Positions 18,525 to 26,446 of a DNA stretch of 64,000 nucleotides are shown piece after piece; the stretch's first letter is position 1; every line of letters begins with the position of its first letter. This stretch comes from Corynebacterium sp. ES2730-CONJ (lineage in GTDB: Bacteria > Actinomycetota > Actinomycetes > Mycobacteriales > Mycobacteriaceae): contig NZ_JANUXZ010000002.1 in the NCBI RefSeq assembly GCF_024834055.1, forward strand, positions 62,001 to 126,000, read 5' to 3'. The position numbers and the translations under genes were made by a program. Below the pieces are notes generated by a model. That model did not search any database. It was not told the origin of the DNA and saw only the letters and a program-made list of their open reading frames with translations.

Positions 18525-19724
18525 CTAGGCTCGGGCGACAAATACCTGCCCAGACCCGGTCAGCTTAATCTCGCAAGGGTCAGCCGCTGAGATCCACACT
18601 GCTTGAGTGGGTGTCAAATCTAGCTCGGCGTCTCCGTTACCAACTGTTATTTCGCCCTGCGTACAAAGAACGATGCGTGGACCGCTCAGAGATACTGTGC
18701 GCGTGTCGACGACATCAAATCGGTGTAAATCGAAGGCATCAAGATTGACCTCGTAGTGCCCGTCACGATCTCTGAGCGTAGGCTCTGCTAGAGACTCAAA
18801 GCGCAGCACCTTGACCAATTCTGGAACGTCCACATGTTTAGATGTGAGGCCACCACGCAAGACATTGTCGGAGTTGGCCATGATTTCAACTCCCATCCCA
18901 CGGCAGTATGCATGGAGATTTCCAGCGTCCAGAAAGATAGCCTCCCCGGGCTGCAGAACGAGATAATTAAGGAGTAAACCACCCAGCACTCCCACATCAC
19001 CTGGGTAGTGCTCATGGAGATTGACAATATTTCTCGCGGCGTCAACCATCCAGGTATTTTCTTCCACTGGGTGGTTCTCCATGTCCCGGATAAATGCTCG
19101 GGCTCGTTCTACGATGGCTGCAATGAGGGTGCGGCGGGCTGGAGCTGGGATGGAGATCCAGGTGGTAAATAGTCCTCTCAAGCCTGTCTCTTCTGGAGTG
19201 CTATCATCGTCACCTAATATCGCTAGATAGCGGTCTAGCTCCGGACATGCCAAGGCTTGAAGCAATTCTCTTGTTAATTTCAGCGGTCGGAAGCCCGCCA
19301 TCGCGTGAAATTCTGTCAGTGCGACTAAGAGTTCCGGTTTTGGTTGTGGGTCGCGGTAATTACGGTGCGGATCACGGATATCGATACCACTGGCATTTTC
19401 CCGCTCGAAGCCTTCGCGGGCTTGGTGTGCAGATGGATGCGCCTGCAAAGACAGCGGTTCATTTGCGGCTAGGATTTTCAGCAAATAAGGTAGCTCGCCA
19501 GAAAACTTCTCCGCTATATCTACACCTAGATGAGCCGCGGGGTCCTCAGCAATAAGTTCATCCAGTTTCTGCCCGTCGACTCGCGCCGGGAGTGCGGGGT
19601 GGGCGCCGTACCAGAGTTCCGCCTCTGGGTGTTTGCTTGGCTCTGTTTCTCCTCTGAGTTGAGCAATGAGGGTTCGTGAACCCCACGGGTACGCCTGGGT
19701 GGGAGGATCTAAGGGCAGCATCAT
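18525..19724 (-). CDS. manA: Mannose-6-phosphate isomerase, class I
   Basis: Interconverts fructose-6-phosphate and mannose-6-phosphate, the entry to GDP-mannose for lipoglycans and mannolipids. The zinc-site motif LQAHPSAHQAREGF lies near residue 95 and the second conserved block ANSDNVLRGGLTSKHVDVPEL near 290. Length 399 is normal for type I isomerases. It is followed on the same strand upstream by the SIS protein and the phosphomannomutase, giving the block Rv3255c-Rv3257c; the gap to the SIS gene is 40 bp. A second ATG three bases inside the first is equally possible. Confidence 0.94.
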   Translation of the reverse strand: MMLPLDPPTQAYPWGSRTLIAQLRGETEPSKHPEAELWYGAHPALPARVDGQKLDELIAEDPAAHLGVDIAEKFSGELPYLLKILAANEPLSLQAHPSAHQAREGFERENASGIDIRDPHRNYRDPQPKPELLVALTEFHAMAGFRPLKLTRELLQALACPELDRYLAILGDDDSTPEETGLRGLFTTWISIPAPARRTLIAAIVERARAFIRDMENHPVEENTWMVDAARNIVNLHEHYPGDVGVLGGLLLNYLVLQPGEAIFLDAGNLHAYCRGMGVEIMANSDNVLRGGLTSKHVDVPELVKVLRFESLAEPTLRDRDGHYEVNLDAFDLHRFDVVDTRTVSLSGPRIVLCTQGEITVGNGDAELDLTPTQAVWISAADPCEIKLTGSGQVFVARA

Positions 19725-19764
19725 AATAGGGTAGGATTCTCCGTCTCGTTAGATGATAAGGATT

Positions 19765-20757
19765 TTAAAAGTACACGGTAGCAGCATAGGCTCTGACGCT
19801 CAGTTGCAATTGAGCTGCGAGACCACGCTCGGTAACACGTTCTGTAACGACCCCGGCGCCCACTTCGTCGGTTGCATTCCACATGATGGTTGTCAGTGTT
19901 GGAGCTGTGACAGGATCATCAAGGAATGGGTCATAGAAGATATCTTTGACTGGTCGCTCACGGTTTCTTGCTCTATATCCAGCGGCTAGCTGCATATCTG
20001 CGGCTCCCAGAGCCGCACTTACCCGCCCATATGATGTCCACAATGTGGCGATAAGCTGGACTAATTCATAATCGCCTGGTTGCTCTGTAGAAGGTGTTGT
20101 ATGAATAATGGAACCGGATAGATCCGCTAAAGCTACAGCCGGATTCTCCGTACGGTCGCGTTGAGGTGAACATGCCTGCAACTCGGCATCGATACCATCG
20201 GCCAGATCTTTGAATTTCTGTGCGACAATCAGCGCCTCAGAATCCGCCAACTCAAAGAGTGCCATAACAGTACCCGTCAGTCTCATCAGACTCAGACCTT
20301 CGTGTGTGGGCACGGTGGGGATGATAATAGCTCCGGGGGCAACGTCGGCAAGCAGCGGAGAGTGGGCATCGACAGCAAGCACCACATCGATCCCTCGGGC
20401 GAGCAGCTGATTGACATGGCGCGCGCTGTCGGGAGTATCAAGGCCCCCATTGCTAAGGATGATCACCACGTCCAGCGCGCCAATATATCCGGGAATATGG
20501 TCCACTACAACAACAGGGCACGGCAGCGGGTTAAAGAAGCTCACGGCCAATAAGGCGCACTCTCTGGCAACCGAATGGTCAGTCACTATGACCACGCTGC
20601 GCGGTCGCATTCCGACGAACGTGGCTAAGGTCGGCCGAGGATTATTCTCCGCTGCCAGCTGGACTCCTTCTTCGATAGCCGATGCGAGTGCGCGTAGATA
20701 GGCGCCTTCGTGGGCGATATCGTAAAAGGCGACGGCGAGCGGATCGTAGTCCGACAT
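19765..20757 (-). CDS. SIS-domain protein (TobH/Rv3256c family)
   Basis: This 330-residue protein is the conserved neighbour of phosphomannomutase in Corynebacteriales and is often called TobH. The middle contains a sugar-isomerase-like Rossmann segment (VVIILSNGGLDTPDSARHV, near residue 112) resembling SIS phosphosugar-binding loops. A glucose/mannose phosphate ligand is plausible but the reaction is unknown. Its start is 3 bp after the phosphomannomutase stop, indicating one operon. The protein is soluble, with no signal or membrane segment. Part of the C-terminal half may be an isomerase-like domain related to bifunctional phosphoglucose/phosphomannose isomerases. Confidence 0.75.
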   Translation of the reverse strand: MSDYDPLAVAFYDIAHEGAYLRALASAIEEGVQLAAENNPRPTLATFVGMRPRSVVIVTDHSVARECALLAVSFFNPLPCPVVVVDHIPGYIGALDVVIILSNGGLDTPDSARHVNQLLARGIDVVLAVDAHSPLLADVAPGAIIIPTVPTHEGLSLMRLTGTVMALFELADSEALIVAQKFKDLADGIDAELQACSPQRDRTENPAVALADLSGSIIHTTPSTEQPGDYELVQLIATLWTSYGRVSAALGAADMQLAAGYRARNRERPVKDIFYDPFLDDPVTAPTLTTIMWNATDEVGAGVVTERVTERGLAAQLQLSVRAYAATVYF

Positions 20758-20760
20758 GTG

Positions 20761-22137
20761 TTAGCTCCTGATAATCTGAAGGATCTTTGTTACCAGACTA
20801 TCAACCTCTTGTGCTGTGGGGGCTTCGACATTGAGCCGCAACAGGGGTTCTGTATTGGAGGCACGAATATTGAACCAGGCTGGCGAATCCTTTAAAAAGA
20901 CGCTAACTCCGTCGAGCTCATCAACCGCAGCAATCCGCTCGGCGAAGGCCTCGAGGACTGCCTGCGTGCGTTGCTGCTGTTCAGCTGCGGAACTCAGGCG
21001 AGTATTGATCTCCCCAGAGGCGTGATAGCGATGATATTTGGCCATCATCTCACTCAACGACTGATCGGTGGAACCCAAAGCCGCGAGAACGTGGAGGGCG
21101 GCAAGTAGACCGGAGTCAGCATGGAAGAATTCTTGGAAGTAGTAGTGCGCTGAGTGCTCACCACCGAATACAGCTCCCTCATCTGCCATTATTTTCTTAA
21201 TAAAGGAGTGTCCCACCCTGGTGCGCACTGCTCTCCCCCCGTTTTCGGCGATAATCTCCGGCACCGAACGGGAAGTAATGACATTGTGGATCACGGTTGC
21301 TTGCGGGTACCGCTCGAGATAACGCTCGGCAATAAGTGCACAAATGGCGGAAGGGCTCACTGATTGTCCCTTTTCGTCGATGACAAAACACCGGTCGGCG
21401 TCCCCATCAAAGGCAAGCCCGATATCTGCGCCAACCTTCGGAGTAAAAGCTTGTAAGTCCTCGAGATTCTTCGGGTCTAAGGGGTTCGCCTCGTGATTAG
21501 GGAAGGTTCCATCGAGTTCGAAGTAGAGAGGTTTAATGTCGATGGGAAGAGAGGAGAAAACCTCCGGCACCGTTAAGCCCGCCATACCGTTGGCTGCGTC
21601 TACGGCTACCGTCAGGGGGCGTATATCCTTCAGGTCCACCAGGCCTTTGAGGTAATTGCCGTAGTCCTCGAGACAATCTTCTGTGTCGATGGCCCCTAGA
21701 GGACCATGGTAGGGAGGAATCCCTTCGAGCAGCATCTCGGTAATATCGGCTAGACCGGACTCTTGGCCTACCGGTTTCGCTCCAGCGTGGCACATTTTGA
21801 TGCCGTTATACTGGGCCGGGTTGTGGGATGCAGTAAACATTGCACCAGCTAAATTGTAGTGCCCCGAGTAAAAGTATAATTGATCAGTGGAGCTGAGCCC
21901 CACGATCACCACGTCTATACCCTGTTCTGCTGCACCTTCGGCAAATGCACGAGATAATTCAGGGGAGCTAGGACGCATATCGTAACCGATCGCGATTTTC
22001 TCCTGGCCCATTGTACGTACGAGGTATCCAAAGGCAGCACCGATATCCTTAACGAGGTGGGCGTCTAGGCTTTCACCGTAGACCCCGCGGACGTCGTAAG
22101 CCTTGATCACAGCCTCAATAGATTCCCGGGAGCGCAT
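20761..22137 (-). CDS. manB: Phosphomannomutase/phosphoglucomutase
   Basis: Converts mannose-6-phosphate to mannose-1-phosphate. The four alpha-D-phosphohexomutase domains are recognisable: the phosphoserine loop TASHNPAQYNG near residue 104, the metal loop DGDADRC near 247, the GEHSAHYYF sugar loop near 325, and the phosphate-binding RASNTEPLLRLNVEA near 432. Length 458 is standard. It corresponds to Rv3257c (ManB/PmmA), between manA and the nucleotidyltransferase in pathway order. The gene is first in the manB-SIS-manA operon. Confidence 0.95.
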   Translation of the reverse strand: MRSRESIEAVIKAYDVRGVYGESLDAHLVKDIGAAFGYLVRTMGQEKIAIGYDMRPSSPELSRAFAEGAAEQGIDVVIVGLSSTDQLYFYSGHYNLAGAMFTASHNPAQYNGIKMCHAGAKPVGQESGLADITEMLLEGIPPYHGPLGAIDTEDCLEDYGNYLKGLVDLKDIRPLTVAVDAANGMAGLTVPEVFSSLPIDIKPLYFELDGTFPNHEANPLDPKNLEDLQAFTPKVGADIGLAFDGDADRCFVIDEKGQSVSPSAICALIAERYLERYPQATVIHNVITSRSVPEIIAENGGRAVRTRVGHSFIKKIMADEGAVFGGEHSAHYYFQEFFHADSGLLAALHVLAALGSTDQSLSEMMAKYHRYHASGEINTRLSSAAEQQQRTQAVLEAFAERIAAVDELDGVSVFLKDSPAWFNIRASNTEPLLRLNVEAPTAQEVDSLVTKILQIIRS

Positions 22138-22267
22138 AACGTGGACCTGATTTCTTAAGACTAGGGCGCGATGACTAATCGCAAGCGATTAAAAACAATC
22201 CACCATTCTACGATGCGCAGAGAGTGTGCGCTAGTTCTTCACTAGGCTAAGAATTTTCTGAATCTGC

Positions 22268-22705
22268 TTAATCCGCGTCGCTGCTCGTGTCTTCGGCATC
22301 AGGCACGAGAGATAAGTGAGCTCTGCGCTGTGCTTTTTCGGCAGCCTTTGCTTTACCACGTTTGGCTGGATGGTGTGGAGCCAATTCGGCCCCTGGAGAT
22401 TGATTGAGTTGAGCCTCTTGTAATAAACCAGATTGCAGCCTGCCTTGTTCTCGGACAGCCTCAGCTAAGGCGGTCAGATCATCTTCGCCAATCTCGGGGG
22501 CATCAACGCGCACCATCTCCCAGCCTTTTGGAGCAGTAATTTTAGCGGCGTGTCGCTCGCATAGGTCCCAGGAATGCGGATCGCTGTTGGCAATGAGGGG
22601 ACCGACATAGGCGGTGGAGTGTGCATAGGCATAGGTCAACGTCGCTACGGCCACCTGACCGCAGCCTGGGCGAGAGCAACGACGAATCTGATTCACAACT
22701 GGCAA
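22268..22705 (-). CDS. DUF3499 protein
   Basis: The 145-residue protein belongs to the actinobacterial DUF3499 family (Rv3258c position). The N-terminus carries CSRPGCGQ and a later DLCERHAAKI, together a C-x4-C ... C-x2-H set near residues 10-53 that looks like a zinc ribbon. The C-terminal third is low-complexity and basic. Function unknown. TTG 22705 has AAAGGA six bases upstream; GTG 22696 is the alternative. It is divergent from the metallopeptidase-like gene. Confidence 0.8.
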   Translation of the reverse strand: MPVVNQIRRCSRPGCGQVAVATLTYAYAHSTAYVGPLIANSDPHSWDLCERHAAKITAPKGWEMVRVDAPEIGEDDLTALAEAVREQGRLQSGLLQEAQLNQSPGAELAPHHPAKRGKAKAAEKAQRRAHLSLVPDAEDTSSDAD

Positions 22706-22785
22706 GTCTAATCCTTTACTTGAGCTTTTTCATCCTACGGCGCGCCCTTAGCATCCAGAAGCTCGATCCCGATACCCTAAACGGT

Positions 22786-23232
22786 ATGCACCAGGGAAAA
22801 ATTCGACGCGATCGACACGGACATGGCGTTCGCGGTCCGCTTTTGCCGCCCGCGCTGCCCCGATTTCGGAACCGCCGCGAGCTTTTTGATGCTGATATCT
22901 TAAACGCCTACGCCCCTTTTCAGGAACACTATTTCGACCAGCTAAGCATGTTAGATATCGCGGTGGACATTATTCCTCGGATGCGGTTGAATACTGATTT
23001 TCAGGCCTTTCCACGCGATATCGTGGCCGATGGGCCTGTACCCCTAGCACGCCTGATTTCGGCGGGCGTGGATCGCGACGGCCATGCGACCAGAGCGAGA
23101 ATTGTGCTTTTCCGCATGCCAATTGAGCAGCGTGTAGATTCGCGTCTAGAACTTAATGAAGTACTGACAACGATATTTCGTCGACTCGTCGCCGAATATC
23201 TCAACCTCACCCCGGATGATCTTCCCCTGTGA
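22786..23232 (+). CDS. Metallopeptidase-family protein without HExxH (Rv3259-like)
   Basis: This 148-residue protein matches the family annotated as zincin-like metallopeptidase at the Rv3259 position. Conserved blocks are RGPLLPPALPRFRNRRELFD near residue 15, LDIAVDIIPRM, DGPVPLARLISAGVD and TRARIVLFRMPIEQR. The zinc motif HExxH that true members carry is absent: the matching helix reads LNEVLTTIFRRLVAEYL. Activity as a protease is therefore doubtful. ATG 22786 starts just before the conserved part; the longer open frame upstream runs back over the divergent DUF3499 gene and is not homologous. Confidence 0.72.
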   Translation: MHQGKIRRDRHGHGVRGPLLPPALPRFRNRRELFDADILNAYAPFQEHYFDQLSMLDIAVDIIPRMRLNTDFQAFPRDIVADGPVPLARLISAGVDRDGHATRARIVLFRMPIEQRVDSRLELNEVLTTIFRRLVAEYLNLTPDDLPL

Positions 23233-23326
23233 GGCCTCAAGCACTTTCGACCCCTATAGATAGATATGGGGTACCCCTCGAGATTCTTTGAAGACACCTC
23301 AATGGAGAGTTAATAATAGCCCCCTG

Positions 23327-23340
23327 CCTCGTATACGAGG
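23327..23340. repeat. 14-bp perfect palindrome between convergent genes
   Basis: CCTCGTATACGAGG is a perfect palindrome between the end of the metallopeptidase-like gene and the end of whiB2. It has no T run. It may be a short hairpin or a protein-binding site. Confidence 0.4.
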
Positions 23341-23405
23341 GTGTGGAGGCTTAAATTGGATGTGTGCACCGTTAGTTCTCTTCACGAGAGCATATGGGGT
23401 GGCGT

Positions 23406-23705
23406 CTAACTAATCTCTCGCTTTAAGCGGCGGCGTTCACGTTCCGAGAGTCCACCCCAAATTCCAAATCGCTCATCGTGGGCGAGAGCGTATTCGAGGC
23501 AGTCATCTTTCACTTCACATGCTTGGCAAATACGCTTTGCTTCGCGGGTAGATCCACCCTTTTCGGGAAAAAAAGCTTCAGGATCGGTTTGAGCACACAG
23601 TGCCTGTTCCTGCCACTCTTGTTCGATGGCGTCGAATAGAGAATCGAGGCCGAGATCGCGGTGCGAGCGGGGATGAGGCGCGGCGTTGCCAGCGAAATCT
23701 TCCAC
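23406..23705 (-). CDS. whiB2: WhiB-family regulator WhiB2/WhcD
   Basis: WhiB2 (WhcD in corynebacteria, WhiB in Streptomyces) is an iron-sulfur regulator of cell division and septation, acting with WhiA. The four cluster cysteines are in ALCAQTDPEAFFPEKGGS (Cys37) and ICQACEVKDDCLEY (Cys 60, 63 and 69), followed by the GIWGG turn and a basic SERERRRLKRE helix. GTG 23705 is preceded by AAAGGAGG, an unusually strong ribosome binding site. The protein has 99 residues. About 400 bp of non-coding DNA precede it, suggesting a long regulated promoter. Confidence 0.93.
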   Translation of the reverse strand: MEDFAGNAAPHPRSHRDLGLDSLFDAIEQEWQEQALCAQTDPEAFFPEKGGSTREAKRICQACEVKDDCLEYALAHDERFGIWGGLSERERRRLKREIS

Positions 23706-24103
23706 GCCAGCCTCCTTTGCTCATAGTAAATCAATAAGTCTTTAACGGTTTATGCGTATATTCGCCACGCGGAGAGACTTGCGCCTACATAGCACAATTC
23801 TTTGCGTATGCGCCGAAGCGAGGCCTGGCAAATAACATACTTGAGATTCAACACGGTGACACAAGATGTCGTCAAGCTAAAGAGCGCATCTCCTGCGAAG
23901 CATTTTGATTTATGCAGTTCATAGATCACACACGCCACAGCTTTAACATGCCGGCGCATCGCGGGGGTCACTATGGGGGTACCACATCTTGTGCCTACCC
24001 CCAATAATTATCGCAAGTACCCTTAAAAAACACCCGGCCATAGCATCAGGCCATAGCACTAATTAGTGCTCCTCGAATAGGCAGCGCTACTGCAGCGACC
24101 GCT
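23706..24103. other. Non-coding region between whiB2 and the nucleotidyltransferase gene
   Basis: No credible gene is present; a minus-strand frame at 23750-24004 has no recognisable homology. The right side holds a 13-bp tandem duplication and a 16-bp palindrome near the nucleotidyltransferase stop. The left side must contain the whiB2 promoter on the minus strand, but I cannot place it. Confidence 0.6.
24036..24070. repeat. 13-bp tandem duplication plus 16-bp palindrome
   Basis: GGCCATAGCATCA (24036-24048) is repeated as GGCCATAGCACTA (24049-24061). It runs into AGCACTAATTAGTGCT (24055-24070), a perfect palindrome. On the minus strand TTTTTTAAGG follows, so the region may end the nucleotidyltransferase transcript. 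Confidence 0.6.
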
Positions 24104-25204
24104 CTAACTATCGGAGGAAAAACGAATTCCACCATCAGGAATGACCACTCCGGGCCATACCCGCATCCCCGTTAACAACTCACAGCGGGCACCGATCTGA
24201 GCACCCTCACCGATAACGCAACCTTTGATGCGGGCGTTGGCGCCAATATGAGCCCCGTGTGAAATGATCGAATCCTCAATGATTGCACCAGGTTCAATGG
24301 TGACTCCATCGAAAACAACCACATCATCTAAACGGCACCCGGCTCCCACTTCGGTACCGCGCCCAATGACTGTGCCACCCAGTAAAAGCGTGCCCTCTCG
24401 CACGAGCGCTGAAGGATCAACCAGGGATTCCCCATTTTTACCTGCCAGGAGTGGCGAATAAGCGATTCCGCGCACCAAGTCAGAGGATCCGCGCACAAAA
24501 TCGTCCGGGGTGCCCATATCTCGCCAGTACGCGGTATCGACAAATCCGTAAAATTTTCGCCCTTGCTCCAAAAGCAAAGGGAAGGTGTCGCGCTCCACAC
24601 TCACGACTCTATTGGGCGGTATTTGCTCGATGATTTCTTTTTTAAACACATAGCAGCCAGCATTGATCTGGTCTGTTGGCGGGTCTTCAGTTTTTTCTAA
24701 AAACTTCAACACTCGACCAGCGGAGTCTGTGGGCACGCATCCAAACGCCCGTGGATCCGACACTCGAACGAGGTGCATGGTGAGATCGGCGTCTTTAGCT
24801 CTATGAGCCTCGAGAATGGCCTCCAAATTTGTGCCACCTAAGACGTCACCGTTGAAAACGATGACATTGTCGTGGCGCAGTTTTTCATAGACATTGCGGA
24901 TACCGCCACCCGTTCCAAGTGGGGTTTCCTCAAAGACATACTCAATCTCTAGACCAAACTCTTCGCCGGTACCGAAATATTCTTGAAAAACCTCGGCTTT
25001 GAAGGAGGTTCCTAAGATGACGTGGGTAATCCCTGCGGCCTTAATTCTAGCCAGAAGGTGTGCGAGAAACGGCACTCCTGCCGTTGGCAGCATAGGCTTT
25101 GGGGTGTGCGTCGTCAAAGGACGCAACCGGGTACCCTTGCCGCCGACAAGAACAACAGCATCGGTTGTCTCGCCCCATCCCGCCGATCCATCCACGTTCC
25201 TCAA
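24104..25204 (-). CDS. Sugar-1-phosphate nucleotidyltransferase (mannose-1-phosphate guanylyltransferase, Rv3264c-like)
   Basis: The N-terminal Rossmann-like domain has the nucleotide-binding signature VVLVGGKGTRLRPLT near residue 18 and the VFNGDVLGG metal-binding segment near 115. The C-terminal 100 residues are a left-handed beta-helix with isoleucine-rich hexapeptide repeats (GAIIEDSIISHGAHIG). The product is 366 residues and matches Rv3264c, which makes GDP-mannose from mannose-1-phosphate. It would thus follow manB and manA in the pathway. Names in databases vary (manB, manC, rmlA2), so no symbol is given. It is 156 bp after wbbL on the same strand, with a 12-bp tandem repeat array in that gap. 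Confidence 0.88.
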   Translation of the reverse strand: MRNVDGSAGWGETTDAVVLVGGKGTRLRPLTTHTPKPMLPTAGVPFLAHLLARIKAAGITHVILGTSFKAEVFQEYFGTGEEFGLEIEYVFEETPLGTGGGIRNVYEKLRHDNVIVFNGDVLGGTNLEAILEAHRAKDADLTMHLVRVSDPRAFGCVPTDSAGRVLKFLEKTEDPPTDQINAGCYVFKKEIIEQIPPNRVVSVERDTFPLLLEQGRKFYGFVDTAYWRDMGTPDDFVRGSSDLVRGIAYSPLLAGKNGESLVDPSALVREGTLLLGGTVIGRGTEVGAGCRLDDVVVFDGVTIEPGAIIEDSIISHGAHIGANARIKGCVIGEGAQIGARCELLTGMRVWPGVVIPDGGIRFSSDS

Positions 25205-25276
25205 ACCTCCTCATTGTTCTTCAACGCTAAAAAATTGCATCCGCCCATATCCCAGCAACGCGCGACCACCCGCTGC

Positions 25277-25324
25277 AGACCGAGCCTTAGACCAAGCACT
25301 AGACCAAGCCTTGATCCAAGGCTT
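25277..25324. repeat. Four tandem 12-bp repeats between wbbL and the nucleotidyltransferase gene
   Basis: Units are AGACCGAGCCTT, AGACCAAGCACT, AGACCAAGCCTT and GATCCAAGGCTT. They begin 73 bp upstream of the nucleotidyltransferase start (minus strand), in the wbbL intercistronic gap. No coding use is apparent. Confidence 0.8.
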
Positions 25325-25360
25325 GAAAGGAGAAGCCTTTCTAGCGTTATCATGGCTATG

Positions 25361-26338
25361 CTACCCACCATCGACACCATCGCGGCGGTGACGCGCAGCC
25401 TGAACCATAATTATTGATCGCAGCCTTAAACCCAACCACAGGGCAAATCGAATCGGCAGATTTGCGAAACCTGGATGCCGATCAGCTTGGAAGCGATAAG
25501 CCGAATCATGGTGTGCTGGCAACATCTTCTCAGGCAATTTGCTTGCCGCATGCCCTACTGCGTGCGTTATTTCGGCGTCGGGGCAAAAGATATTGACATA
25601 GCCTGCACGCGCGAAGCGATCGCCTAGATCCACATCTTCCATATACATAAAGTACCGTTCATCAAAACCACCGACCTCTGCAAAGGCATCGAAGCTCACC
25701 AGCAAACAAGAACCCGACAGCCACCCAGCTTCTCGCTGCCGATCCATGACTGCATTATTCCGATAAGCTCTACTCCATGGATTATCGGGCCACATAGAGG
25801 CAAAGAGGGCATGTCCGATCCCATTAGATAATGTCGGGATCGCACGTGCCGAGGGATACGCCGTCCCATCCAGCTGCCTAATCAGAGGCCCGACAGCAGC
25901 CACTTTTTCTCCCCGCTCCCGCGCCTGACGGGCGCAGTTAAGCAGAGCGTCGATGCTACCTGGCTGAAATTCCACATCTGGGTTAGAAATGAGAAAATAC
26001 TCGCTGTTGATTGCTCTGTGGTTGATATCTCCGTGGTTGATATCTCTGTGTTCGGAGCGTTCATCATGTTCACGGCGTTCACGGCGTTCACGAAGCGTGA
26101 GCAGATGCTCATAGGCGACGTTTATGGCGCTCCCATAGCCGAGATTTCCGCCAGTGGGCAGGAAAGTGATCCTCGTATTGTCAGCTGCAGCGCGCTCAGG
26201 CGCCCCGTCGACAGACCCATTATCGGCCAGAATGAGTTCATAACCGTCGCTTGTGGCCGATTCAAGGGAGTCGATAAATCGCTTCAGATATACCCCTGGG
26301 GAAAACGTCACTGTCACTACTGCAATCGGCTCATTCAC
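25361..26338 (-). CDS. wbbL: Rhamnosyltransferase WbbL (linker-unit synthesis)
   Basis: WbbL is a GT2 glycosyltransferase that adds rhamnose to GlcNAc-PP-decaprenol, building the linker between peptidoglycan and arabinogalactan; it is essential in mycobacteria. The GT-A core shows VVTVTFSPG, ELILADNGSVDG near residue 36, and the metal-binding FLISNPDVEF near 115; YFMYMEDVDLGDRFARAG near 225 carries the catalytic ED. Residues 83-112 are a low-complexity insertion rich in Arg/Glu/His and Asp-Ile-Asn-His repeats that fits no homologue I know, encoded by tandem DNA repeats. The gene is divergent from lcpA, which attaches the finished polymer. Confidence 0.9.
   Translation of the reverse strand: MNEPIAVVTVTFSPGVYLKRFIDSLESATSDGYELILADNGSVDGAPERAAADNTRITFLPTGGNLGYGSAINVAYEHLLTLRERRERREHDERSEHRDINHGDINHRAINSEYFLISNPDVEFQPGSIDALLNCARQARERGEKVAAVGPLIRQLDGTAYPSARAIPTLSNGIGHALFASMWPDNPWSRAYRNNAVMDRQREAGWLSGSCLLVSFDAFAEVGGFDERYFMYMEDVDLGDRFARAGYVNIFCPDAEITHAVGHAASKLPEKMLPAHHDSAYRFQADRHPGFANLPIRFALWLGLRLRSIIMVQAARHRRDGVDGG
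26006..26093. repeat. In-frame tandem repeats inside wbbL
   Basis: Three 15-bp units (GTTGATATCTCCGTG type, 26006-26050) lie beside four 9-bp units (GCGTTCACG type, 26058-26093). Both periods are multiples of three, so copy changes keep the frame. They encode the xDINH and RER/REH/SEH runs. Confidence 0.88.
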
Positions 26339-26446
26339 AAGGCCTAAGTTTAGTGCCCGAACCCGCCCGTCGGGTACTCGCGGCGTGTCGCGTCGGCTAA
26401 ACTCAACACCATTATTAAATCTCGATCGAGGAAGACTTTAACCACC

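Noticed and set aside
22621..22785. Upstream extension of the metallopeptidase-like frame
   Set aside because: It overlaps the divergent DUF3499 gene and the added residues are not conserved in the family.
23750..24004. 84-codon minus-strand open frame
   Set aside because: No recognisable homology, no good ribosome binding site, and composition unlike neighbouring genes; treated as non-coding.
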